The notes beneath the pieces were generated by a model. It searched no databases. It was given only the letters and a program-made list of their open reading frames with translations, and was not told the origin of the DNA. A stretch of 64,000 nt of DNA, from positions 310,001 through 374,000 of the forward strand of contig NZ_SJPT01000007.1 of the NCBI RefSeq assembly GCF_007860095.1, written 5' to 3'. Below are positions 39,341-49,839 of the stretch, one piece after another. This DNA is from Novipirellula galeiformis. GTDB lineage: Bacteria; Planctomycetota; Planctomycetia; Pirellulales; Pirellulaceae. Each line of letters starts with the position of its first letter. Position 1 is the first letter of the stretch. The position numbers were made by a program, and so were the translations under genes.

Positions 39341-39377
39341 CAGCGGGTGGCGGAGCACAGTGCGTCGCCACCCGCTG
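39341..39377 (+). terminator. Strong GC-rich hairpin downstream of dnaK
   Basis: A perfect 12-bp stem (CAGCGGGTGGCG / CGCCACCCGCTG) with a 13-nt loop, 41 bp after the dnaK stop. A weaker third hairpin (GCTCCT-GAGTG-AGGAGC, about 39401-39417) follows. Together they probably end dnaK transcription before clpB. Confidence 0.6.
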
Positions 39378-39547
39378 CGTTTACCGTCATGATTTCTCCC
39401 GCTCCTGAGTGAGGAGCACGGGTGTTCGGCGCAAGCACGCTTCGATTCCGGGAATAGCGTGCATCGCAATCTTTCCCGGAAACGCGCCGTGATCTTTTGA
39501 CCGGATCAAGGGCGCGGCTCTTCTCTTCTGCAAAGGAGTTTCGTGTT

Positions 39548-42193
39548 ATGGCGTTTCGGTTCGATAAACTCACCACCAAAGCTCAATCACTCGTGTCCCA
39601 GGCCCAGGGGTTGGCGACATCGGCTGGCAATCCCGAGATTCTGCCGCTGCACTTGCTCGCAGCGATGCTCGAGGAAAGCGATGGGATCACCCGTCCGATG
39701 CTGAAGAAGATGAACGCCGACGCGGACAAGTTAAAAGAGCTTGTGCAGAGTGAAATCCAGAAATCGCCCTCCGTTTCCGGAGGCCGCCAGCCGGGGATCG
39801 CGCCAGCGCTGCAGCGGACGTTTGACGCGGCCGCCGAAGTCGCGGCAAAATTGAAAGACGAATACGTCAGCACCGAACACTTGCTGCTCGGAATTGCCAA
39901 GGTCGAAAGCAAAGCACGCAACCTACTCAAGTTGATGGGAATCAGCGAAGCCGACGTGCTCAAAGCCATGAGTGAGGTTCGTGGTTCGGCGCGGGTGACC
40001 GACCCCAACGCGGAAGATACCTACCAGGCGCTGGAGAAGTATGGCGTCGATTTGACGCAATTGGCCGCCAAGGGGACGCTTGATCCGGTGATTGGGCGCG
40101 ACAATGAAATCCGCCGCGTGATCCAAGTCCTCTCGCGTCGCACCAAAAACAATCCCGTGCTGATCGGCCAACCTGGCGTCGGGAAAACCGCGATCGCCGA
40201 AGGCTTGGCGCTGCGGATCTTCGAGGGCGATGTCCCGCAAAGCTTGAAAGACAAACGTGTCATTTCGCTTGACATGGGAGCGCTCGTCGCCGGAGCGAAG
40301 TTCCGTGGCGATTTTGAAGAGCGACTCAAAGCGGTGCTGCGCGAGGTCAAAGATGCCAATGGTCAAGTGATCTTGTTTATCGACGAATTGCATCTTGTCG
40401 TCGGAGCGGGCAAAGCTGAAGGGTCCCCCGATGCCGCCAACTTGCTCAAACCTGAACTTGCCCGTGGCATGCTCCGTTGTATCGGAGCGACGACGTTGGA
40501 TGAGTATCGGCAAAACATCGAGAAGGACGCCGCACTCGAGCGGCGTTTCCAACCCGTTTACGTGGGCGAACCGACGGTCGAGGACACGATCGCGATTTTG
40601 CGAGGGCTGAAATCACGCTACGAATCGCATCACGGGGTTCGGATCACCGACAGCGCCCTGGTGGCCGCCGCGAATCTTTCCCACCGTTATATCGCCGATC
40701 GATTTCTGCCGGACAAAGCGATTGACTTGGTCGATGAAGCGGCCAGCCGTTTGGCGATGGAAAAGGAAAGTGTGCCGGAGCCGATCGATCGAATCCAACG
40801 CCGACTGCGGCAACTCGAACTCGCACATCGACAACTCGTCGACGAAACCGAAGCCTCCGCGATGGAAAAACGCGAAGAGGTGGAGGGCGAAATGGCCACG
40901 CTCAATCACGAACTCGCCAGTCTCCGCGAGCAGTGGGATGCGGAGAAGATGGGTCTCGATGACGTTCAATCGGTTCGCCAGGAAGTCGAGCGACTTGAGC
41001 ATCGATTCACCACGCTCGATTCGGACGCCAAGCAAAAACAATTGCGTGGCGAAAGCCCCGAAGAGGTTTATCGTGAGATGCTCGAGGTGCGGGCGCGTTT
41101 GAGCGAGTTGCAAGACAAACTTGACGATGCCGAACAACGAGACGCGACGGCCAAAGACGAGAGCGATACCCATGCGGAAAAACGCCGTTTACTCCGTCAC
41201 GATGTAACCGAGGAAGAGATCGCCGAAGTCGTCAGCGCATGGACCGGGGTACCTCTGAACCGCATGCTCGAGACCGAGCGAGCCAAGTTGTTGGTGATGG
41301 AAGAACGACTGCATCAGCGTGTGATCGGTCAAGACGAGGCGGTCCAGGCCGTCTCGGATGCGGTGCGCCGTAGCCGTAGTGGATTGCAAGACCCGGAACG
41401 TCCGATCGGATCGTTTTTGTTTCTCGGCCCCACCGGCGTCGGCAAAACGGAATTGTGCAAGGCGCTTGCCGAAGTGATGTTCGATGACGAGCAAGCGATG
41501 GTGCGGATCGACATGAGCGAGTTCATGGAACGACACAGCGTGTCACGCTTGATCGGTGCCCCTCCTGGATACGTGGGCTACGAAGAAGGGGGCAAGTTGA
41601 CCGAGGCGGTTCGCCGCCGCCCTTACGCCGTCGTGTTGCTCGACGAAATGGAAAAAGCACATCCCGATGTCTTCAACATCTTGTTGCAAGTCCTTGACGA
41701 TGGCCGCTTGACCGATGGACACGGAAGAACGGTCAATTTCACGAATACCGTCATCGTGATGACCAGCAACGCGGGCAGCCAAGTGATTCGCAAGTTGACC
41801 GAAGAGGGAGGCAGTGAGCAAGCGATGTACGAAGCGGTTCAAGAATCGCTACGCGCACGCTTCCTGCCCGAATTCTTGAATCGGATCGACGATGTCGTGA
41901 TCTTTAAACCGCTCGATCGACCACAGATTCGCCAGATCGTCAAACTGCAACTGCTCTCGCTCGGACACCGGTTACAAGAAAACGGATTGCTGTTGAAGGT
42001 GACCGAGGCTGCGGTTGATGAAATTGCATCGGCCGGATACGACCCGACCTACGGCGCCCGCCCCCTCAAACGGGTGATTCAAAACGAGGTCCAAAATCGT
42101 TTGGCGACGGCGTTGTTGAAGAGTTCCTATCCCGAAGGCAGCACCGTGCAGGTCGATTTCCAAGACGGCCAATACGTGTTCACGCAGCACTAG
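39548..42193 (+). CDS. clpB: ATP-dependent disaggregase ClpB
   Basis: 881 residues from ATG 39548, with AAGGAG at 39533-39538; a further upstream start is not needed. Clp N-domain ([16 protein letters not shown]...), first AAA+ module with Walker [14 protein letters not shown] and Walker [14 protein letters not shown], the coiled-coil middle domain (about residues 400-540), and second AAA+ module with [29 protein letters not shown] and the C-terminal small domain. The middle domain identifies ClpB as opposed to ClpA/ClpC. It extracts proteins from aggregates with DnaK. Confidence 0.97.
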   Translation: MAFRFDKLTTKAQSLVSQAQGLATSAGNPEILPLHLLAAMLEESDGITRPMLKKMNADADKLKELVQSEIQKSPSVSGGRQPGIAPALQRTFDAAAEVAAKLKDEYVSTEHLLLGIAKVESKARNLLKLMGISEADVLKAMSEVRGSARVTDPNAEDTYQALEKYGVDLTQLAAKGTLDPVIGRDNEIRRVIQVLSRRTKNNPVLIGQPGVGKTAIAEGLALRIFEGDVPQSLKDKRVISLDMGALVAGAKFRGDFEERLKAVLREVKDANGQVILFIDELHLVVGAGKAEGSPDAANLLKPELARGMLRCIGATTLDEYRQNIEKDAALERRFQPVYVGEPTVEDTIAILRGLKSRYESHHGVRITDSALVAAANLSHRYIADRFLPDKAIDLVDEAASRLAMEKESVPEPIDRIQRRLRQLELAHRQLVDETEASAMEKREEVEGEMATLNHELASLREQWDAEKMGLDDVQSVRQEVERLEHRFTTLDSDAKQKQLRGESPEEVYREMLEVRARLSELQDKLDDAEQRDATAKDESDTHAEKRRLLRHDVTEEEIAEVVSAWTGVPLNRMLETERAKLLVMEERLHQRVIGQDEAVQAVSDAVRRSRSGLQDPERPIGSFLFLGPTGVGKTELCKALAEVMFDDEQAMVRIDMSEFMERHSVSRLIGAPPGYVGYEEGGKLTEAVRRRPYAVVLLDEMEKAHPDVFNILLQVLDDGRLTDGHGRTVNFTNTVIVMTSNAGSQVIRKLTEEGGSEQAMYEAVQESLRARFLPEFLNRIDDVVIFKPLDRPQIRQIVKLQLLSLGHRLQENGLLLKVTEAAVDEIASAGYDPTYGARPLKRVIQNEVQNRLATALLKSSYPEGSTVQVDFQDGQYVFTQH

Positions 42194-42574
42194 TGGATAT
42201 TAAAAATTGAGTCGAGATGTTGGGCCGCTTCCCAGCGGCCTCACTGAAGCGAAGGCCGGTGGGAACCGACCCTGCGGCCAATTTAAAATCGCCCAAGTGG
42301 ATCTCGCAAAAAAAACGTAGCCGGAGCGTCTCGTTTGCCGATAACAAGGATCGCAAGAGGGACGCTTCCAGCCTCGACCTAGGCTAGGATCTCATTCCCC
42401 TTTTCATGTTCGGCTCATTCCGAACAACGCGTTTAATCGGATTGATTCCTCCAATCCACCTCGACTATCGGGATCGAGTTGGCGAGTTTGACGATTCAGT
42501 CATTTGACGCCAACGCTGCGATCCGATTCGAGCTATTCCTTCATAAGCGTCTCTTACTTTGCTGATGTGGATTG
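42194..42574. other. Intergenic region downstream of clpB
   Basis: 381 bp. A hairpin GGCCGCT-TCCC-AGCGGCC (42223-42240) lies 30 bp after the clpB stop and may terminate it. It is followed by a GGCCGGTGGGAACCG fragment (near 42256) of the repeat seen at 15911-15991. No gene seen in the rest; the right end should contain the promoter of the prepilin-like gene. Confidence 0.5.
42223..42240 (+). terminator. Candidate clpB terminator hairpin
   Basis: Perfect 7-bp GC-rich stem with a TCCC tetraloop, no clear U-tract. Confidence 0.4.
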
Positions 42575-43069
42575 ATGAAATTGCGTTTGAATCAAACAGG
42601 TGCTTGCCGAACACGACCTCGCCGAGGTTTAGCGATGTTCCAGGTCGTGCTGTTGCTAGGTTGCCTCAGCGTTGCCGGAGCGGCGATGATGGCGCTCCGT
42701 TCGTGGGTCACCGAGCGGTCACGCGTGACGACGGCGTTTGAATACCTGTACGAGGTCCAACATTCACAACAGCGTTATTTCGCTCAAACGGGGACCTATG
42801 CCGAGCGACTAGCCGATTTGGATCTGTCGATCCCCTCGCCAGCCTATTTTGCGGTGGGAGAGCTCGAAATTCGACAGCGTGATACAACAGGGCCGGCATG
42901 GCGAATGCAGCTCAATCGAGTGGGCGTTGCCCCCTTGTTTGGTGCTTACGAAATCACCTTTGATGGCTCAGGATTTGTCGCCAGTGCGTCGTCGGTCCAG
43001 CCGTGGATCGTGCCAGCAAACATCGGTGCATGGCAGGCGAGTGATCCTCGAGCGTTGGCAAAACTCTAG
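42575..43069 (+). CDS. Prepilin/pseudopilin-like small protein
   Basis: 164 residues from ATG 42575. A basic leader (about 20 residues) precedes one hydrophobic helix (MFQVVLLLGCLSVAGAAMMAL) that runs into an amphipathic helix and the stretch EYLYEVQHSQQRYFAQTGTYAERLADLDL, which closely mimics type IV pilins and pseudopilins after their N-terminal helix. The cleavage-region equivalent would be RRG-LAMFQ, so the usual Glu at +5 is Gln and the FTLIE consensus is absent. It may therefore be an atypical prepilin or simply a pilin-like membrane protein. It stands alone, with no pilus genes nearby. Confidence in the pilin relation is moderate. Confidence 0.5.
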   Translation: MKLRLNQTGACRTRPRRGLAMFQVVLLLGCLSVAGAAMMALRSWVTERSRVTTAFEYLYEVQHSQQRYFAQTGTYAERLADLDLSIPSPAYFAVGELEIRQRDTTGPAWRMQLNRVGVAPLFGAYEITFDGSGFVASASSVQPWIVPANIGAWQASDPRALAKL

Positions 43070-43454
43070 CGAGCAAGTTAACCCAGGGCGGCGCTGCGCT
43101 GTGCCCTGGGCGGACATAACGCCGCCCCGCCCGCGGCTGTGGTTAACAGATCGCATTGCCCGATAGCCCCAAAGAGGCGGCCCTATGTCAGCCCAGGGTG
43201 AAACCCTGGGATTTCGTTGCCCAATGGAATCTGTTAGCCCCAAAGGGGAGGCCCTAATCCCGTGATTCACATAGCGCCGCCCCGTTGGGGCTGAACTTCG
43301 GATGCGGTCCCTCGCTCACGCGTCGGGTTATGATTTGCCTGGTAAAACTGCGATAGCGCAACTTCAAAACTAACGCATTTTGCCGTCGCTTATAGCTAAT
43401 ACCCACAATCACTGCGGGATACGATTGGCTGATCCGCAGACGAATGAGGAGAGC
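43070..43454. repeat. Intergenic REP-like hairpins with CCCAGGG arms
   Basis: Two stems share the same arm type: CCCAGGGC/GCCCTGGG (43082-43110, 13-nt loop) and CCCAGGGT-GAA-ACCCTGGG (43192-43210). Around them, AGCCCCAAAGAGGCGGCCCTA and AGCCCCAAAGGGGAGGCCCTA (near 43166 and 43232) form a direct repeat, and GCGCCGCCCC recurs. The region lies between convergent genes. Confidence 0.65.
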
Positions 43455-44345
43455 TTAAAAACGCTTGATCATCACGATTTCATTTCCCGCTTCATTGAAA
43501 CGGACTTCGTCCATAAAGGATCGGATCAGCACGAGGCCGCGGCCCCGCTCGATCTCGAGAACCTGAGATGCGTCCGCGGACATCAACGCTTGGGCATCGA
43601 AGCCGGGGCCTTCATCCGTGATGATAAAGACGAGTTCGGTGTGACCGAGATGGGCGCGAAACAGGACCCGACGATCACCGTAGGGCGATTCGCTGCGCCG
43701 CCGCTGGACAAGCGTCATCTCTGCGGAAACCTGTAGCTCTTCGTCTTCAAGTTGCGCTTCGCGGCTGATCTCTAAATTGCCACGGAACATCGCGTTGAGC
43801 AAGGCTTGCTCGATCGCCATACCAATGCGAGCTCGAGTGACATCGTCACTGAAATGCATTCCCGAGGCGACTTGCTGCATCAAATGCACCAAAGGCGAGA
43901 TCAAACTCGGGTCATTTTCTAACGTGAATTGAAATTGGTTGTAGTCCAGTCGCTTGATCAGATCCCGGTAACTCACTTGAGTCGCCATCAGCGCGAGGAC
44001 GTGCTCGATCGAGCCAAGCAATTCTTCATCGACAACCGATTTTGGCAAGTACGCCGCAGCACCTTCTTGCAGCGCTTGGGCGGAGAGCTCCTCGCTGCCC
44101 TGGGCGGTGATCAAGATCACTGGGATTGCGGGGTGTTGCTTCCGCAGGGCTCGCACGAGTTCGAGACCGTTCATGTTTGGCATTTGCATGTCGGTCACCA
44201 CGATCTCGGGCATCGTCTCGAAGATCAGCTCAAGTGCCTCGACCCCGTCGCCGGCAACATGCACGTCGTGCGAATCCTCTTCGAGCATCGCGCGTAACAA
44301 GATCGCTTGGGTCCGGCTGTCTTCTACCAATAGAACTCGCGCCAT
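43455..44345 (-). CDS. Response regulator with C-terminal RsbW-like ATPase domain
   Basis: 296 residues. Residues 1-120 are a receiver domain (VLLVEDSRTQ; phospho-acceptor Asp 52 in VVTDMQMPNMNG; the conserved Lys in LPKSVVD). Residues about 150-296 are a HATPase_c_2 (RsbW/SpoIIAB-like) domain with AIEQALLNAMFRGN (N-box), ITDEGPGFDAQAL (G1 box) and GRGLVLIRSFMDEV (G2 box). Such proteins usually act in partner-switching control of a sigma factor or phosphatase. The large hybrid kinase lies 262 bp upstream on the same strand, making it a plausible phosphodonor. Targets are unknown. Confidence 0.85.
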   Translation of the reverse strand: MARVLLVEDSRTQAILLRAMLEEDSHDVHVAGDGVEALELIFETMPEIVVTDMQMPNMNGLELVRALRKQHPAIPVILITAQGSEELSAQALQEGAAAYLPKSVVDEELLGSIEHVLALMATQVSYRDLIKRLDYNQFQFTLENDPSLISPLVHLMQQVASGMHFSDDVTRARIGMAIEQALLNAMFRGNLEISREAQLEDEELQVSAEMTLVQRRRSESPYGDRRVLFRAHLGHTELVFIITDEGPGFDAQALMSADASQVLEIERGRGLVLIRSFMDEVRFNEAGNEIVMIKRF

Positions 44346-44607
44346 GATGCTTCCTCTTCAGAGTCGTAACCGGTGCAGCGGGGTCGCCACGAGCAAATGT
44401 AAAAATCGGACGGGGACGCAGACGAACTCTCTAAAACAGGGGTTCGGAATCGGTTGTCTTCCATCATCATTGCCAACGGCGAGCGAAGTTGCCTGCCTCC
44501 TTCGTTCGCTGCCCCCGCTTCTCTGCCCCTCTTCTCAACACCCCCGTTTTCTGCCCCCCTCTTCTCAACACCCCCAGTTTTCTGCCCCTCGTTTTCTGCC
44601 TCTCCGT
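44346..44607. other. Pyrimidine-rich spacer between the two signalling genes
   Basis: About 44515-44610 is a C/T-rich imperfect tandem repeat: TCTGCCCC(CC)TCTTCTCAACACCCCC occurs twice and TTTTCTGCCCC recurs. No gene recognised. Confidence 0.45.
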
Positions 44608-47600
44608 TTATCGATTGACGGTATCGAGATACTCGTTCGTTTCCGCCAGTGTCGAGTCAAGTTGGTGGTGCAAATGCTTGAGTAACTCCGCCACGTTTTC
44701 GAACTGATTCGTTTTGCCGACCTTCTCCACCTCGATCGTGCAATCCGCCAGCGCCGTGGCTCCGATCGCCATCGCCGCCCCCTTCAAGGTGTGAGTCGAA
44801 GTCTTCAGCAACGTCGCATCCCGCGCCTCCGCAGCGTTGTCGATCAACTGGATCAACGTGGTACTCTCTTCGTCAAACGCTTTGAATAGCTCAACGACCA
44901 ACGACGGATTATCACCAATGGTGTTGTGCAACTTCGTCCATTCGATCGCTGGCGAAACCGAATTGGCGGACTGCGTTGTGCCGTCATGCTGCGGCGACGC
45001 TGAGATACGTTGCTGGGCCGACGCAGGATCAGCATCCGGCAGGGCATCAGCAGGTGAGGCATGCGGCGACGATTCATCAGGCCGTGCGGCATCTGGCGGC
45101 GAGTCATCTGGCGGCGAGTCATCTGGCGGCGAGTCATCCGGCGGCGAGTCATCCGGCGGCGAGTCATCCGGCGGTGGGGAGCCAGCGTCCTGGCCGGTTG
45201 TGGACGCAGCTGCGGAGGACACCCCTTCAGCGGACTGCGTTTTAGCGGACTGCGTTTTAGCGGGCTGGGCTTTAGCGGGCTGGGCTTTAGCGGGCTGGGC
45301 TTTAGCGGGCTGGGCTTTAGCGGGCTGGGCTTTAGCGGGCTGGGCTTCGGAGGGATGCGTTTCGGAGGACGGTGCTTCTCCGGACTGGGCTTCTGCGGAC
45401 TCGGCTTCTGCGAATGAGGCTTTACCGCACTTCGCTTCCGGCAGCACTTTGGCTAATTTCTCAAACAGGTTTGCGATGCGGATCGGTTTCGGGACATACT
45501 CGTCCATGCCCGCCTCGAGACACCCTTCACGATCCCCTTTCATCGCATGAGCGGTCATCGCAATGATCGGCAACCGAACTCCGGTCCCTTGTTCGGCTTC
45601 ACGAATTTTACGAGCAGCGGTCAATCCATCCATTTCCGGCATTTGAATGTCCATCAAAACCAGATCAAAGGATTCCCGCTGGACCGCGTCAACGGCTTGT
45701 TGACCATCGCAGACGACGGTGACTTGGTGCCCATGCTTGCTGAGCACTCCGACTGCAAGCTTTTGATTCACCAAATTGTCTTCGGCAAGCAAAATGTGCA
45801 ACGGCCCGATCGCATGCTGCGGCACCGGATGGGACTCGTGATGATCTTCGGTAACATTGACTCCTAGGGCGCGGACGACGGAATCGAACAACTCGGACTG
45901 TTTGACCGGTTTCATCAAGCGATCGGTGACACGAAATTCATCGCGTCGTTGCTTATCGCCTAGACGTCCGCCAGAGGTCAGCATGATGATCGGCATGTCG
46001 TTGATGCATTGTTCATGACGCACCCGTTTCGCGAACTCAAAACCATCTTGGTCGGGCATATTGACATCGGCGATCGTCAATCCAAACGGCGACTTGGCTC
46101 GGATCGCCGCTCGGATCTCCTTGATCGCTTCTTCGGTGCCACACGCCAGCGTCGGTTGCATGCCCCAATTGCTCAACATTTCGTGCAGAATCAAACGATT
46201 CGTTTCGTTATCATCGACGACTAACACGCGCGTGCCGCCCACCACCACCATGCCTCGTTGGTTCGTCGCGGACACCCCTTCGTCGGCAATCCCCAACTGG
46301 ACAGTAAAATAAAATCGGCTTCCCACCCCAACACTACTTTCGACCCAAATGGTTCCGCCCATCATGCTGACCAACCGGGATGAAATCGCCAGCCCCAAAC
46401 CGGTGCCACCGTAGCGACGGGTCGTGGACGAATCGGCTTGCTCAAACTCATTGAACACCGTCCTACATTTGCTGGTAGCAATCCCAATGCCCGTATCGCG
46501 AACACACACGCTCAATTCGGTTTGCGAGCGTGATTGTGATTTCAATTCCACGTCCACCACCACCTCTCCCTGTTCGGTAAACTTGATCGCATTGCCGACC
46601 AAATTGATCAACACCTGGCGAATTCGCCCTGCATCACCGACGACATAGGGAGGGATATCCGGGGCGACACGGAAGGCCAATTCGAGCCCCTTGGCATGGG
46701 CGCGAACGGCCAACGTTTTCATCGTATCGCCGAGCGTTTCTCGTAGATCGAAAGGAATGCTGTCGATTTCGAGCATGCCAGCTTCGATTTTGGAAAAGTC
46801 CAACACGTCGTTGATAATCGACAACAGCGCATCGCCGGACTCACCCACCATCCTTAAATATCCACGCTGATTCGCATCGAGCTTGGTGTCCAATAGCAAC
46901 TCGGTCATCCCGATGATGGCGTTCATCGGGGTGCGAATCTCGTGGCTCATGTTGGCCAGGAAATCGCTCTTCGCTCGATTCGCAGCGTCGGCCGCCTCCA
47001 TCGCCCGGAGCAACTCTTCGGACGCAAGTTTGCGAGCGGTGATGTCGCGTCCAATTCCCACAATTCCGATCACCGATCCGTCGCTGCCTCGCAACGGAAC
47101 CTTGGTCGTCAATAGCCAACGTTCCTGACCGTTGACATCTTGAGCCGACTCTTCTTGATCGATCAACGGGGTCCCCGAACGGATCACATTCTGGTCATCG
47201 GTGACGTAGTTACAAGCCAATTCGGCGGGCAGAAAATCGTAATCCGTTTTACCGACGATCTGCTCGACCGTTTCCAAGTTAAATAACCCGAGCAAGGCGG
47301 TATTGCCAGTCACGAATCGTCCGTAACGATCTTTGACATAGATCAAATCGGGAATGTTGTTGGTGATCGTTTTCAACAAATCTCGTTCGCGAGCCAGCTC
47401 CTGTTCGGCGCGAATTTGCTGAGTCACATCGCGTGAAATCCCAAACGTTCCGATGATTTTCCCGTGAGGATCACGCAGCGGCAATTTGGTCGACGAGCAC
47501 CATGTATCCTCGCGGTCCGGCCACGTCTCGCGTTCCACTTGGGCAATGATCGCTTCTCCGGTCTTCATGATCCGTCGCTCGTCGGCCAAGGCGGATCGGG

Positions 47601-48570
47601 CATGATCGATGCCAAAGAAATCCGCATCCGATTTGCCCACCGCATCGGCCGGATCGGTCAAGCGAAATAACTTGGCATGCGCACGACTAATGCGGATAAA
47701 GCGGCTCTCGCTGTCCTTGAAATAGATTGCATCAGGAACGTTCTCGAGCAACGTGTCCATTAAAAACCGAGCTTGCTGTAATTCAACCTCGGTCGCTTTT
47801 TGGCTGCTGACATCCCAAAAAATCACCTGGATCCCAACCACCTTTCCTTTGGTATTGAAGCTCGGCAGCTTTAAGACTTCGACGTAAACGACCGACCCAT
47901 CCGCGGCAATGTTCTCTTCGACCACATGCTCCGGCAAACCGCTGGACATGACCGCTTGATCATTCTCAACATAAAATTTTGCCAACTCGGCTGGGTAGAT
48001 GTCGAAATCGGTTTTCCCGATCAACTCTTCCACAGGCTTCCCCACTGCGTTACAAAAGTTGTCGTTGGCGTATTGAATACGCCCCTGTTTGTCCTTGCGT
48101 GTGACATTCAATTGCACATGTTCGCGAAGCGTTTGACGCTTGCTGAAGAACTCCAGTGGCGTGGGCAGCGAAAAATCTTTAGGCGAAATCGCGTGCGCCA
48201 CCGCATCAATCCGAATCGGGTCGCCGTTTGCATCCTTCACGACCGACAAACGCTCATCCAACCAAGTCACTTTGCCCGCAGGATCGACGACACGGTACTT
48301 GTGCCGCAGCGCCCCCTCGTCGCACACGTTGCGGATGTTGCGGCTGACCTCGATACGATCTTCGCTATGGATCAAGCGCTGACGCACTTCGACGGTGCCC
48401 AACGGCTGCGCCGAAACACCGAAAATCGATTCCGCGGCGCGATTCATATACAACAGCATTTTGCCGTCGATCGTCGATGACCAAATCACGTCCGAAACGT
48501 GATCCATAATCGCTCGCGTGGAATCGAACGGCACCGACGTTGTCGCAGACGCAGAGACAGGGTCATTCAT
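44608..48570 (-). CDS. Hybrid sensor histidine kinase (4 PAS, HisKA, HATPase, 2 REC, Hpt)
   Basis: 1320 residues, no membrane segment evident, so a cytoplasmic sensor. Four PAS domains (about 20-130, 150-260, 270-385, 400-515), the last three with [27 protein letters not shown] motifs. Histidine kinase with phospho-acceptor His 543 ([11 protein letters not shown]), N-box and G-boxes at about 660-770. Two receiver domains ([28 protein letters not shown] with [12 protein letters not shown]). A low-complexity linker of about 110 residues, rich in QPAKA and PPDDS repeats, then an Hpt domain ([13 protein letters not shown], the phosphorelay His). It likely feeds the receiver-HATPase protein downstream. 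The stimulus is unknown; PAS type may imply redox or ligand sensing. Confidence 0.93.
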   Translation of the reverse strand: MNDPVSASATTSVPFDSTRAIMDHVSDVIWSSTIDGKMLLYMNRAAESIFGVSAQPLGTVEVRQRLIHSEDRIEVSRNIRNVCDEGALRHKYRVVDPAGKVTWLDERLSVVKDANGDPIRIDAVAHAISPKDFSLPTPLEFFSKRQTLREHVQLNVTRKDKQGRIQYANDNFCNAVGKPVEELIGKTDFDIYPAELAKFYVENDQAVMSSGLPEHVVEENIAADGSVVYVEVLKLPSFNTKGKVVGIQVIFWDVSSQKATEVELQQARFLMDTLLENVPDAIYFKDSESRFIRISRAHAKLFRLTDPADAVGKSDADFFGIDHARSALADERRIMKTGEAIIAQVERETWPDREDTWCSSTKLPLRDPHGKIIGTFGISRDVTQQIRAEQELARERDLLKTITNNIPDLIYVKDRYGRFVTGNTALLGLFNLETVEQIVGKTDYDFLPAELACNYVTDDQNVIRSGTPLIDQEESAQDVNGQERWLLTTKVPLRGSDGSVIGIVGIGRDITARKLASEELLRAMEAADAANRAKSDFLANMSHEIRTPMNAIIGMTELLLDTKLDANQRGYLRMVGESGDALLSIINDVLDFSKIEAGMLEIDSIPFDLRETLGDTMKTLAVRAHAKGLELAFRVAPDIPPYVVGDAGRIRQVLINLVGNAIKFTEQGEVVVDVELKSQSRSQTELSVCVRDTGIGIATSKCRTVFNEFEQADSSTTRRYGGTGLGLAISSRLVSMMGGTIWVESSVGVGSRFYFTVQLGIADEGVSATNQRGMVVVGGTRVLVVDDNETNRLILHEMLSNWGMQPTLACGTEEAIKEIRAAIRAKSPFGLTIADVNMPDQDGFEFAKRVRHEQCINDMPIIMLTSGGRLGDKQRRDEFRVTDRLMKPVKQSELFDSVVRALGVNVTEDHHESHPVPQHAIGPLHILLAEDNLVNQKLAVGVLSKHGHQVTVVCDGQQAVDAVQRESFDLVLMDIQMPEMDGLTAARKIREAEQGTGVRLPIIAMTAHAMKGDREGCLEAGMDEYVPKPIRIANLFEKLAKVLPEAKCGKASFAEAESAEAQSGEAPSSETHPSEAQPAKAQPAKAQPAKAQPAKAQPAKAQPAKTQSAKTQSAEGVSSAAASTTGQDAGSPPPDDSPPDDSPPDDSPPDDSPPDDSPPDAARPDESSPHASPADALPDADPASAQQRISASPQHDGTTQSANSVSPAIEWTKLHNTIGDNPSLVVELFKAFDEESTTLIQLIDNAAEARDATLLKTSTHTLKGAAMAIGATALADCTIEVEKVGKTNQFENVAELLKHLHHQLDSTLAETNEYLDTVNR
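45095..45345 (-). repeat. Two coding minisatellites in the hybrid kinase linker
   Basis: Five 15-bp units GGCGGCGAGTCATC(T/C) (45095-45169; encode PPDDS) and six units TTTAGCGGGCTGGGC (45256-45345; encode QPAKA). Copies are near-identical at DNA level, so unit number can change by slippage without breaking the frame, lengthening the linker between the second receiver and Hpt domain. Confidence 0.9.
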
Positions 48571-48698
48571 AATCCAGCCTTCAGGGGAGAGAGAAGCTCC
48601 CTTATTTTAGCTGCTTGTCTCGGCACTCGCACTGGTTGGGACAAGAATTGCCATCAAGAACCGCATCGCAGGCCGCGTAACACGATCTCAACGGGAAC

Positions 48699-49673
48699 TC
48701 AGCGGCAGCGAATCAGATGGGAGGGGTCAATCCCGAGTCGCTCGATCATCTCGGCGGTCTCCAACAAGAAGCGATCGGCGTCGACCGGATAACCGGCCGT
48801 CGGACGGATCGTTTGCCCAGCGGCAGCGTGTTTTGCGAAGAAGGCGTTGAGGGCATTCATCATCAATTCACGCAGATACTTGGCGTGAATCGACGACATC
48901 GCAACGGGCGGAAACGAGTCCCCCTTGACCGTGAACCGGATCTGCATCGTCCGCTCGCCCGAGCCAAGTTCGTAACGGCTTTCCCGTTTGCTCTCCGAAA
49001 CGACGCGAAGCCGCCAATCAGGCCAAATTTGCTGAAGCACCGCGCCGTAGAATTGCCGACCGCCGTGACGGTCACAATAGACATGGACATTCGTCTCGGT
49101 CGGATCGCGATCGAGAACATCGCATACTAACCGCAACGCCGTGTCGGATAACAAATCGGACTTGTTCATTCCGCGTGCAATCACTTGATTGAATTGCCGA
49201 GCGGTGAGGATGCGGAGGGCGACGTGTTGTAACACGGCCCCGGCTTGCCCCCAGTGCTGGATCACCCCTTGAGCGTCCGCGGCGGCAACAGACCGATTGC
49301 CGCGCAGATCGCGAAGCCATTCCGCTTGCCTCAGCGAGGGCCCGTCGCCTCTAGCGATTTTTTTCAGCCACGGTTTGAAGTCCAGCTCGCCGTCACCGCA
49401 CCAATGTTTACAGCAACTGACCACGGCATGCAGAACCGCCAACGGATCGTGAGCACGCGACTTGAACAGCTTTTTGGAATCATCGACGACGACCTTCAAG
49501 TCGCCACAGCGCAGGGGCGTGCGCAACGGAGCAAAGCAATTTGAAATCGCGTCGTCGGTGTTCGCCGCCTCGTGATCCAGCGTCGCATCGGGTACCTGCC
49601 ACGCGGTAGCCGCAACGACCAAGGGGCCTAGCTTGGGACCATATCCAGCTTCGTCGACAGCGATCAACAACAT
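48699..49673 (-). CDS. RNase HII-like protein
   Basis: 324 residues from ATG 49673, where the product begins MLLIAVDEAGYGPKLGPLVV; the frame is open for 100 codons upstream but that part is repeat-derived. DEAGYGP.LGPL matches the RNase HII signature (DEAGRGPLAGP), DDSKKL matches the second motif, and VYCDRHGG supplies a third acidic residue. The rest is longer and more divergent than canonical RNase HII (about 200 residues), with a domain containing MNKSDLLSDTALRLVCDVL inserted before the third motif. A ribonuclease H-like role on RNA/DNA hybrids is likely; the precise substrate is open. Its upstream region runs into the repeat array at 49.84 kb. Confidence 0.7.
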   Translation of the reverse strand: MLLIAVDEAGYGPKLGPLVVAATAWQVPDATLDHEAANTDDAISNCFAPLRTPLRCGDLKVVVDDSKKLFKSRAHDPLAVLHAVVSCCKHWCGDGELDFKPWLKKIARGDGPSLRQAEWLRDLRGNRSVAAADAQGVIQHWGQAGAVLQHVALRILTARQFNQVIARGMNKSDLLSDTALRLVCDVLDRDPTETNVHVYCDRHGGRQFYGAVLQQIWPDWRLRVVSESKRESRYELGSGERTMQIRFTVKGDSFPPVAMSSIHAKYLRELMMNALNAFFAKHAAAGQTIRPTAGYPVDADRFLLETAEMIERLGIDPSHLIRCR

Positions 49674-49839
49674 CCAAGAACTACGCAGGCAGGAGAGAAA
49701 TTGAAATGAACGACCGATCCCCGCAAAAGCGCGAGCGATCACCACGTGAAGAGTGTGCCCGCTGGAACGCCGCAGCTCAAGGGCGGCGCACGGTAGGCCG
49801 CCAGCGGCTGCCCTGTTGGTGACAAGCAGATCAAGAGAG

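Noticed and set aside
44837-45550. Plus-strand frame of 237 codons with GESSG and ALAGW repeats
   Set aside because: It is the antisense shadow of the coding minisatellites in the hybrid kinase.
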